12,654 bases of DNA from an uncultured Muribaculaceae bacterium (GTDB lineage Bacteria; Bacteroidota; Bacteroidia; Bacteroidales; Muribaculaceae): assembly GCA_910589095.1 (NCBI GenBank), contig CAJUSN010000071.1, positions 1-12,654 on the forward strand, read 5' to 3'. The translations under genes were made by a program, and so were the position numbers. Positions 7,725-12,654 of this stretch are shown here, piece by piece. The stretch's first letter is position 1; each line of letters starts with the position of its first letter. The notes below the pieces were generated by a model, which ran no database searches, was not told the DNA's origin, and saw only the letters and a program-made list of their open reading frames with translations.

Positions 7725-7732
7725 CAAAATTA
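7725..7732 (-). promoter_or_regulatory. Sigma-ABfr -7 box (TAATTTTG) for carA
   Basis: The minus strand reads TAATTTTG, which matches TAnnTTTG. No good TTTG lies 19-21 bases upstream; the closest TTG is only 12 bases away, so the -33 element is weak. Transcription would begin near 7718, leaving a leader of about 60 nucleotides before the ATG at 7658. This also rules out the upstream TTG start of carA. Confidence 0.6.
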
Positions 7733-7811
7733 CTACATTTTCTCCAATTCCACTCCATTCTATGCAGCTTTTCTCATCTCGGAGGGATTTTCACTCTGAA
7801 ATGGAGAGGGG

Positions 7812-7855
7812 AAAATGCACCGCGCCCCGGGCGGATTTACCGTCCCGGGGCGCGG
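7812..7855 (-). terminator. Intrinsic terminator after the SurA/PpiD-like gene
   Basis: CGCGCCCCGGG (7821-7831) pairs perfectly with CCCGGGGCGCG (7844-7854), extended by C7820-G7855 and by an inner CGG/CCG with one bulged base and an ATTTA loop. On the minus strand the hairpin is followed by GCATTTT. No T-run follows on the plus strand, so it serves the minus-strand gene that ends at 7878, 23 bases before the hairpin. Confidence 0.75.
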
Positions 7856-7877
7856 GTGTATGCGAGTTAATGGGGAA

Positions 7878-9977
7878 TTATTCGTGGTAGAACTCGTCAA
7901 GATTGTTCTTCACTTTCTTGTTGCCCATAAGGATTGCGGGAAGCATCTGGTTGAGTGCGTCGGCTCCGCGGGTGCGTCCGTAAGTGGCTGCGCCTTCTTC
8001 GAAGCTGTAGGGACGGCCGTTGGTTTCAACATCGGCAACCTGCATCACTACAACACCGCCTTGAGCCTGCATGGGGCCGAACATCTGGCCTTTCTTAGCA
8101 TTGAAGAGCTTGGCAGCTACCTGAGGACCAACATAGTCGGGGTACATGAGGTTGAGCTGGGCGAAGTTAACAGCTGCGGTATCGGCCTTAACGCCCATAG
8201 CTGCCGCATAACCTGCCACATCCTTGGCTTTGCCGTTATACTGAGCAACGAGAGCAGCGGCTTTCTTATCGTTCATCAGTTTAGCCTGAAGCATCTTCTT
8301 AACCTGAGATTCAGTGGCGGGGAGATAGTCGTCGTACACATCGTTGAGAGCTACGGCAAGGAATACGCCAGAGTTCTCATCGCCAAACACGGGAGAAACT
8401 TCACCCTTCTTTGCTTTGAGAGCCCAATGCACTGCAGAGCGCGATTCGGGAATTCCGGCAACCTGAGGAGTGGAAACCGAGAGCTGGAAGGGGAATACCT
8501 GATAGCCGCTCTTGATGGCATTTGCAGCAAAGTCGGCAGCGTTAGCGTTGGCGTTAAGATATTCCTGAAGTTTGGCCTGAAGCTGGTTTACGGTAGCGTT
8601 CGAGGGATCAATAGAGTAGTTGATGGCTGCGATTTCAACAACGGGCACTGCGGCGCGACGGTTGTTGACACGTACAATGCTTGTGCCTTGTCCCTGATCG
8701 GCGGTATAAGCGGTGTCGGCAAGAACATAGCGTCCGGTAGCTGCGTTGGCCAGAACATCCTTGATCTGAGCCACTGAAGGATCAACGAGCTGCACCCAAG
8801 TGCTGTCCATGGCCTGCCCGATTGTGGAAGCAAACTGTTTCTGGACGTCGGCAAGCGAGGTTCCTCCATTGAGAGCGTTTATCACAGAGTCGATCTGAGC
8901 GCGGCTGCCCTGAACCTGAATGAAGTCGATGTTCACCGAGTCAACCTTGTTTTCGCGGCTGAGGAGTTTGGCAATGCTGAAATTGTTGCCGATACGGTTA
9001 ACAATCTTTGCAGAGCCTACGGCTGCGGAATCAACAAACTGACGCACCTTGGCATCGGTGATGCTCTTGGAGGGCACAGTGGCACGGTTGCATACAAATT
9101 CATCAAAACCTTCAAGACCTTCAGTGCCGGGTTTTGCATTAAGCGCAGCTATGAGCTCGTTTACGCGGGTCTCACCCTTTGTGATGTCGGCAGCCGAGGG
9201 CTGGATGTTAACGGTGATGTAGTTGATGTCACGAACCTCTTCGTCAATTTTATAACGTGATTTGTGCTTGTTCCATTCTTCCTGAATCTCTTCGTCGGTA
9301 ACGGTCACTTTGGGATCGTTGTCGGCGATTGCCGAGAAGGGTTTGAGGGCAAAAGCCACCTTCTGGGTGTTGGCCGATTCATCATAGATGGCCTTGGCAT
9401 CAAGTTTGTTTGCCACGAGGGTACCGCCGAAGAGGTTGCCGAACTTGCTTTGGATCAAGCGCTGTTCAACCTCTTTTTCCATCTGGAGCCACTGAGCGCG
9501 ATACTGAGCGGCCTGTTCGGCAGGAATCTGATATTTCTGAGGGTTGGTGATCATGTCGTGGAACTGCTGTGCGTTCAGCTGGCCCTGCGACATTTGCATG
9601 ATCATCTGATTGAAAGCCTGGGAATGGTCTCCGAGCATGGCGTCAGTGAGTTCCTGATCGGTAACCACCAGTCCGAGCGCCTCAACCTCTTCGTTGAAAA
9701 GAGTCTGGGCGATGAGCTGCTGGAGCACCTGCTGCTGGAGGACAGCTTGATCCACTTTCTGACCCTGGGCCTGGGCCTGCTGGCTGGCCACTTCCATCTG
9801 CTTTTGGAATTCCTGTATATCAATAGATTTTCCGTCGACTTTCGCCACGGTGGTACCGGCGCCGAACAATGTGCGGCCCGAGTTGAAGAAGTCACCGATG
9901 ATGAAGGCCAAAAGGGCCGCACCGATGATAATGAGCAAAAGCACTGATTTGCTTCTGATTTTCTCTAAGGTTGCCAT
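7878..9977 (-). CDS. Membrane-anchored SurA/PpiD-like peptidylprolyl isomerase-family chaperone
   Basis: The 699-residue protein begins with a short cytoplasmic basic stretch (MATLEKIRSK) and one membrane segment at about 11-31, leaving the rest in the periplasm, the topology of PpiD. Residues about 42-200 form the SurA N-terminal-like chaperone domain (VAKVDGKSIDIQEF, LIAQTLFNEEVEALGL), with a notably Gln-rich helix at about 58-97. Parvulin-like segments follow: one from about 230 (DEEVRDINYITVNIQ) and another near the C-terminus (SQPV-type pattern KGEVSPVFGDENSGVFLAVALNDV). Length and layout match the SurA N-terminal-domain proteins common in Bacteroidota. It probably helps fold outer-membrane and secreted proteins; catalytic isomerase activity is uncertain because I cannot see all parvulin active-site residues. 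It has its own promoter and terminator, so it is a single-gene transcript. Confidence 0.88.
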   Translation of the reverse strand: MATLEKIRSKSVLLLIIIGAALLAFIIGDFFNSGRTLFGAGTTVAKVDGKSIDIQEFQKQMEVASQQAQAQGQKVDQAVLQQQVLQQLIAQTLFNEEVEALGLVVTDQELTDAMLGDHSQAFNQMIMQMSQGQLNAQQFHDMITNPQKYQIPAEQAAQYRAQWLQMEKEVEQRLIQSKFGNLFGGTLVANKLDAKAIYDESANTQKVAFALKPFSAIADNDPKVTVTDEEIQEEWNKHKSRYKIDEEVRDINYITVNIQPSAADITKGETRVNELIAALNAKPGTEGLEGFDEFVCNRATVPSKSITDAKVRQFVDSAAVGSAKIVNRIGNNFSIAKLLSRENKVDSVNIDFIQVQGSRAQIDSVINALNGGTSLADVQKQFASTIGQAMDSTWVQLVDPSVAQIKDVLANAATGRYVLADTAYTADQGQGTSIVRVNNRRAAVPVVEIAAINYSIDPSNATVNQLQAKLQEYLNANANAADFAANAIKSGYQVFPFQLSVSTPQVAGIPESRSAVHWALKAKKGEVSPVFGDENSGVFLAVALNDVYDDYLPATESQVKKMLQAKLMNDKKAAALVAQYNGKAKDVAGYAAAMGVKADTAAVNFAQLNLMYPDYVGPQVAAKLFNAKKGQMFGPMQAQGGVVVMQVADVETNGRPYSFEEGAATYGRTRGADALNQMLPAILMGNKKVKNNLDEFYHE

Positions 9978-10026
9978 TAATTTTTAGATATGTAGAATGT
10001 TTATTTTCACTGTGTTAAATCACGTC

Positions 10027-10060
10027 ATATCGCCTCCATCATGAAATATGGGGGCGATAT
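10027..10060 (-). promoter_or_regulatory. Hairpin at the predicted mRNA 5' end of the SurA/PpiD-like gene
   Basis: ATATCGCC (10027-10034) pairs with GGCGATAT (10053-10060). The pairing continues through one G-U and four more pairs, giving a 13-bp stem around an eight-base loop (10040-10047). It begins within a few bases of the predicted transcription start. It could protect the mRNA 5' end, act as a folded leader, or, as a DNA palindrome, be an operator site. The loop side also contains a tiny frame, ATG ATG GAG GCG ATA TGA (10042-10025), probably by chance. Confidence 0.5.
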
Positions 10061-10066
10061 AGCGCA

Positions 10067-10097
10067 CAAAGATACAATTTTTTTCGGTGTTTTCAAA
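10067..10097 (-). promoter_or_regulatory. Sigma-ABfr promoter of the SurA/PpiD-like gene
   Basis: The minus strand has TTTG (10097-10094), exactly 19 bases, then TATCTTTG (10074-10067). Both boxes and the spacing fit the Bacteroidetes consensus, the best promoter in the window. Transcription would start near 10060, about 83 bases before the start codon. Confidence 0.8.
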
Positions 10098-10197
10098 AAA
10101 TCCTGCTGAAATGAAGCGTAATGAAGCGGTTAGAATATGAATAAGACCATTTCAAAAGACTCCTCCGAGGGAGCGGCCGTACCTACCTCATCACACC

Positions 10198-10219
10198 CCC
10201 GCTGATTACAGCAAGCGGG
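10198..10219 (-). terminator. Possible metK 3' hairpin
   Basis: CCCGC (10198-10202 on the plus strand) pairs with GCGGG (10215-10219), with an alternative inner GCTG/CAGC pairing. The hairpin begins three bases past the metK stop codon. It lacks a T-run; a second weak hairpin at about 10161-10175 is followed by TCTTTT on the minus strand and may be the actual terminator. Confidence 0.35.
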
Positions 10220-10221
10220 CA

Positions 10222-11514
10222 TCAAGCTATTGAAAACTCTGTTTTGAACAGATCCACCATGTCAAGCTTCTCCCATGTAAAGAGCTCGACTTCAAGGGTG
10301 CGCGTACCTTCGTATTTGGAGTGAAAATGCTTGGTGACGGTGCGGGGAGTGCGGCCCATGTGTCCGTAAGAGGCGGTTTCGCGATATATCGGATTGCGCA
10401 GTTTCAAACGCTTTTCAATAGCATTTGGGCGCATGTCGACGAGCTTGGCCACACGTTCGGAAAGTTCAGCATCGCTTATACCCATGCGGGAGGTGCCGAA
10501 AGTGTTGATGTAGAGGCTCACAGGCTGAGCCACACCGATGGCGTAGGCCACCTGCACCAGCACTTGACGCGCCACTCCGGCAGCAACGAGATTTTTGGCT
10601 ATATGACGGGCTGCATAAGCTGCCGAGCGGTCAACCTTAGAGGGGTCTTTCCCTGAGAAAGCGCCACCACCGTGAGCACCACGACCGCCGTAAGTGTCAA
10701 CGATTATTTTGCGTCCGGTCAGACCTGTGTCGCCGTGGGGGCCTCCTATAACGAATTTTCCGGTGGGGTTGACGTGGAGTATCAGCTCGTCATCGATCAT
10801 TGCTGCTACGGCCGGATTCAAGCGGGCCTTCACGCGTGGCAGAAGAATGGAGCGCACATCGTTGGTAATCATGTCGAGCATGAGCTCGTCGGCTTTCTCC
10901 TGAGTGAGATTATCGGCCGGGCGGATAAAGTCGTCATGCTGAGTTGAGATAACGATGGTGTGGACGCGCACAGGGCGATTGTCAGTGGTGTATTCCACAG
11001 TGACCTGACTCTTGGCATCGGGACGGAGATAGGTCATCTCCTTACCTTCGCGGCGGATAGCAGAAAGCTCTTTAAGGAGTTCGTGGCTCAAATAGAGCGG
11101 CAGCGGCATATAGGTGTCGGTTTCATCACAGGCATAACCGAACATCATGCCTTGGTCGCCGGCACCTTGTTCGGCTTCTTCGGCACGTTCCACCCCTCGG
11201 TTAATGTCAGCGCTCTGCTCGTGGAGGGCGGAGAGCACACCGCAGGATTCGGCTTCGAACTTGAGCTCGCTGCGGTCATAACCTATGTTTTTGATAACGT
11301 CGCGGGTCACTTCCATCAAATCCACGTAGGCTTTGCTCTTGACCTCCCCTGCCACGGTGACATGACCGGTGGTGACGAGTGTTTCGCAGGCCACTTTCGA
11401 CTGAGGGTCATAGGCAAGAAATTCATCAAGCAGAGCATCCGAAATTTGATCGGCAACTTTATCGGGGTGTCCTTCCGACACAGACTCCGATGTGAAGAGA
11501 TAATTCTTATTCAT
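10222..11514 (-). CDS. metK: S-adenosylmethionine synthetase MetK
   Basis: MetK makes S-adenosylmethionine from methionine and ATP in the cytosol. The 430-residue protein carries the family signatures: GHPDKVADQISDALLDE at about 15-31 with the catalytic His16, GAGDQGMMFGYACDET at about 116-131, GGPHGDTGLTGRKI, and the glycine-rich GGGAFSGKDPSKVDRS P-loop-like motif. It is longer than the 384-residue E. coli enzyme, as is usual in Bacteroidota. The ATG at 11514 is the only sensible start. The upstream leader contains a SAM-II type aptamer and an intrinsic terminator, so its expression is probably reduced when SAM is plentiful. It has its own promoter and is not coupled to neighbours. Confidence 0.97.
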   Translation of the reverse strand: MNKNYLFTSESVSEGHPDKVADQISDALLDEFLAYDPQSKVACETLVTTGHVTVAGEVKSKAYVDLMEVTRDVIKNIGYDRSELKFEAESCGVLSALHEQSADINRGVERAEEAEQGAGDQGMMFGYACDETDTYMPLPLYLSHELLKELSAIRREGKEMTYLRPDAKSQVTVEYTTDNRPVRVHTIVISTQHDDFIRPADNLTQEKADELMLDMITNDVRSILLPRVKARLNPAVAAMIDDELILHVNPTGKFVIGGPHGDTGLTGRKIIVDTYGGRGAHGGGAFSGKDPSKVDRSAAYAARHIAKNLVAAGVARQVLVQVAYAIGVAQPVSLYINTFGTSRMGISDAELSERVAKLVDMRPNAIEKRLKLRNPIYRETASYGHMGRTPRTVTKHFHSKYEGTRTLEVELFTWEKLDMVDLFKTEFSIA

Positions 11515-11567
11515 GGCTATATGTTTTTTTTCGTTTCTTACATGTTACGGGCCGATGAAAGGGCAAT

Positions 11568-11596
11568 AAAAAAAGGCGTTGCCTGCAGGCAATGCC
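11568..11596 (-). terminator. Intrinsic terminator inside the metK leader
   Basis: On the minus strand GGC-A-TTGCC-TGCA-GGCAA-C-GCC forms an eight-pair hairpin with one mismatch (11575-11596), followed directly by seven T residues (11574-11568). It sits between the promoter and the metK ATG, 53 bases short of the start codon, so read-through is needed for metK expression. With the upstream aptamer it suggests transcription attenuation. It cannot belong to the lipoprotein gene without that transcript crossing the metK promoter. Confidence 0.75.
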
Positions 11597-11611
11597 TCAA
11601 CCGTTACGTTG

Positions 11612-11653
11612 CAGCGTCAGGAATCATTACAGCCTTGGGCCGGGGTGACGCCG
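11612..11653 (-). other. Additional stem-loop in the metK leader
   Basis: In the transcript, CGGCGUCA (11653-11646) pairs with UGACGCUG (11619-11612): eight pairs including one G-U, around a 26-base loop that can itself form GGCC-CAA-GGCU. The stem lies between the aptamer and the terminator, where an antiterminator or spacer element would be expected. GGCGU of its 5' arm could instead pair with ACGCC of the terminator's 3' arm. Confidence 0.45.
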
Positions 11654-11663
11654 AGAAATGTAG

Positions 11664-11718
11664 CGCGGTTTTAGCATTTTTTTGGAAGTGGTTGCAAGCA
11701 GCCAAATTTGTCCACTTT
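11664..11718 (-). ncRNA. SAM-II (SAM_alpha) riboswitch aptamer upstream of metK
   Basis: The transcript shows the SAM-II order of elements. The P1 stem AAGUGG (11717-11712) / CCACUU (11691-11686) encloses a 20-base loop carrying AUUUGG and GCUUGCA, the conserved loop segments. An A-rich strand follows and ends AAAUGCUAAAACC (down to 11667). UUUGGC of the loop can pair with GCUAAA (one G-U) to make the H-type pseudoknot, and GCA with UGC. The uridines of AUUU and UUGCA that contact the SAM sulfonium in known SAM-II structures are kept. SAM-II is known to bind S-adenosylmethionine and control methionine/SAM genes, and metK next door fits. The match is from remembered consensus, not a covariance-model search. 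Confidence 0.85.
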
Positions 11719-11733
11719 CATTTTATCGGGCTG

Positions 11734-11741
11734 CAAAGTTA
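11734..11741 (-). promoter_or_regulatory. Sigma-ABfr -7 box (TAACTTTG) for metK
   Basis: The minus strand reads TAACTTTG, matching TAnnTTTG, 16 bases before the riboswitch P1 stem. No clear TTTG/TTG lies at the -33 position. Transcription would start near 11728, giving a leader of about 210 nucleotides that contains the whole aptamer. Confidence 0.65.
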
Positions 11742-11950
11742 CAAAAAATTGCCGATACCATTGCTATATTACTCCAAGAAACTGTTAGGATTTATCTCCC
11801 CCTAAGCCCCAAAACGATGTTATAGTGCTACTTCTGAAGAATAACGCGTGTCTTCCAGACTGTTTCATTAGTGTCAGTACCAGTAATGGATCTTCTTCAA
11901 GGTGATGAAACACCTTGAAGCTCCATCCCGAAATTATCTAAAAATAAATT
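11742..11950. other. AT-rich gap between the metK promoter and the lipoprotein gene
   Basis: No gene is supported here. A minus-strand frame is open from 11937 to a TAA at 11785 (50 codons) but has no suitable start; it may be a gene remnant or chance. A perfect inverted repeat, CTTCAAGGTG (11895-11904) and CACCTTGAAG (11911-11920) around ATGAAA, lies 31 bases past the lipoprotein stop. It has no T-run on either strand, so it could be a weak terminator or the palindrome of a mobile repeat. Confidence 0.4.
11895..11920. repeat. Perfect 10-bp inverted repeat
   Basis: CTTCAAGGTG, a six-base ATGAAA spacer, then CACCTTGAAG. GGAT/ATCC at 11888-11891 and 11925-11928 could extend it outward past an internal loop. 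It follows the lipoprotein gene on the minus strand. It would make a stable hairpin in RNA, but without a U-tract a terminator role is unproven. Confidence 0.6.
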
Positions 11951-12478
11951 CTACAGAGTGCGGCATTTGGAGCTACGTTTCCCTTTTTTAAAGTTACTAT
12001 TTTTAGATTTCAACTTTCTGAGGACCTGTTCTTTACTTGGGAGTTTATTGTAGGTAAACCCTGAAGAGGGTGTCCCATCATCATTCAGAGGAATTAATTT
12101 AGATCGTTCAACGAGAAAAATGTCGCAATACCTTGCTTGAGTCTGTTTATAGGTTGGATTCCCATTGTATCTCTCGTGAGACATGAATGATATTTCCCAC
12201 CAATTATAGCAATTTGACTCCAATAACGCGTAGATATTCAACGTATCGGGAACCCTGGATAAAAACGAATCGCTCTGAAAAATCACTCTGTTTTCTATCC
12301 TCTTCCAGGTTCCTTCTATGGGTGGAGCATAGGCTACATCGTAGCGAAAAGTCCCATCTTCAAAAACCGAAATCATAGCTCGCCCGTGGCGCATTTGAAC
12401 ATCTGTCATATAAACACCGCATAAACTTGGTGTACAGGAATACATAAACAACAGCGCGATGCCAAAAATTATTCTCAT
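11951..12478 (-). CDS. Small predicted lipoprotein of unknown function
   Basis: I do not recognise the family. From the ATG at 12478 it is 175 residues, beginning MRIIFGIALLFMYSC, a short hydrophobic signal ending in Cys15 that suits lipidation, although the lipobox (FMYS-C) is loose. The middle (RAMISVFEDGTFRYDV, IEGTWKR, NRVIFQSDSF) alternates polar and hydrophobic residues with a GTW turn, as in the small lipocalin-like beta-barrel lipoproteins of Bacteroidota. The end is highly basic (Lys/Ser-rich). An earlier ATG at 12520 would give 189 residues but overlaps the upstream gene by 26 bases and puts 14 polar residues before the signal. The 12478 start has an A-rich GAAAAAG just upstream, favourable in this phylum. 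It is visibly more AT-rich than metK and car genes. Confidence 0.65.
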   Translation of the reverse strand: MRIIFGIALLFMYSCTPSLCGVYMTDVQMRHGRAMISVFEDGTFRYDVAYAPPIEGTWKRIENRVIFQSDSFLSRVPDTLNIYALLESNCYNWWEISFMSHERYNGNPTYKQTQARYCDIFLVERSKLIPLNDDGTPSSGFTYNKLPSKEQVLRKLKSKNSNFKKGKRSSKCRTL

Positions 12479-12494
12479 CTTTTTCACAGGCTTG

Positions 12495-12654
12495 TCATTT
12501 ATTATAATAGGCTTGTCCATTCACACGGAAAGCGACCTTAGCGGTAGCTATACGCCAAAAATGCAAGCTTTGAGCACGTGCACTCTCATCTAATATAAAC
12601 ATGTATGAGGCTTGGTTATTAATACTTATTGGTCCAATTGGAAGCTTGAACTTA
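12495..12654 (-). CDS. Partial CDS: C-terminal end of an unrecognised protein
   Basis: A minus-strand frame is open from the window edge (first full codon at 12653) to a TGA at 12495, coding 52 residues. It starts KFKLPIGPISINNQASYMF and ends FRVNGQAYYNK. The composition is protein-like, without low-complexity bias, and the stop lies 16 bases before the preferred lipoprotein start, consistent with a two-gene transcript. I do not recognise the family, and the start is outside the window. It could be chance, given the short length. Confidence 0.45.
   Translation of the reverse strand, partial: KFKLPIGPISINNQASYMFILDESARAQSLHFWRIATAKVAFRVNGQAYYNK

Noticed and set aside
7659..7727. TTG start extending carA by 23 residues
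   Set aside because: The codon lies within the predicted -7 box, upstream of the likely transcription start, and the added residues do not look like family sequence.
7815..8777. Plus-strand open frame of 320 codons
   Set aside because: It lies antisense to the SurA/PpiD-like gene, starts inside its terminator hairpin and shows no recognisable domain; it is a codon-bias shadow.
10960..11805. Plus-strand open frame of 281 codons
   Set aside because: It is antisense to metK and runs through the metK leader, riboswitch and promoter; no domain is visible.
11785..11937. 50-codon minus-strand frame as a gene
   Set aside because: It has no suitable start codon, no recognisable motif and overlaps the inverted repeat; noted only as a possible remnant.

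Overview
The window looks like a chromosomal segment from the Bacteroidota, most likely order Bacteroidales; a gut Muribaculaceae-type genome would fit, but I cannot fix the family by eye. Three things support this. Promoters match the Bacteroidetes sigma-ABfr pattern (TTTG / TAnnTTTG) rather than -35/-10 boxes. Start codons lack Shine-Dalgarno sequences. Protein types include a 430-residue MetK, a membrane-anchored SurA/PpiD-like chaperone, eukaryote-CAD-like CarA/CarB and a Gln/Asn/Gly/Tyr-rich N-terminal extension. Nearly everything is on the minus strand.

Layout, left to right. 1-477 (minus) is the N-terminal part of a protein with a long low-complexity tail, probably an RluB-type 23S rRNA pseudouridine synthase. 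478-842 is an intergenic stretch with the promoter and long leader of that gene. 843-1298 is the only plus-strand gene, a small SecB-like protein. It converges, 14 bases apart, on a minus-strand run transcribed from about 7720 down to 1313: carA, carB, prmC, recX, comF, with spacings from +17 to -22 bases and no visible terminator. A sigma-ABfr -7 box at 7725-7732 fixes carA to an ATG start. 7878-9977 is the SurA/PpiD-like periplasmic folding factor, with a textbook promoter, a hairpin at the 5' end of its mRNA and a GC-rich terminator. 10222-11514 is metK, S-adenosylmethionine synthetase.

The most informative non-coding element is the metK leader (about 11520-11730). It carries a promoter -7 box, an RNA matching the SAM-II riboswitch pseudoknot (about 11664-11718), a further 8-bp stem, and an intrinsic terminator 53 bases before the metK start codon. 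This reads as product feedback on SAM synthesis, possibly by premature termination.

From about 11785 to the right end the sequence is visibly more AT-rich. It holds an unrecognised small lipoprotein gene, the 3' end of an unrecognised upstream gene and a perfect 10-bp inverted repeat; this looks like accessory DNA beside the housekeeping block.

Functionally the window joins pyrimidine/arginine precursor synthesis (CarAB), translation termination (PrmC), RecA control (RecX), an orphan phosphoribosyltransferase (ComF), envelope protein folding and SAM supply, which also feeds PrmC. I see no mobile-element gene, CRISPR array, tRNA or rRNA. I did not find an undescribed multi-gene system; the candidates for novelty are the regulatory leaders.
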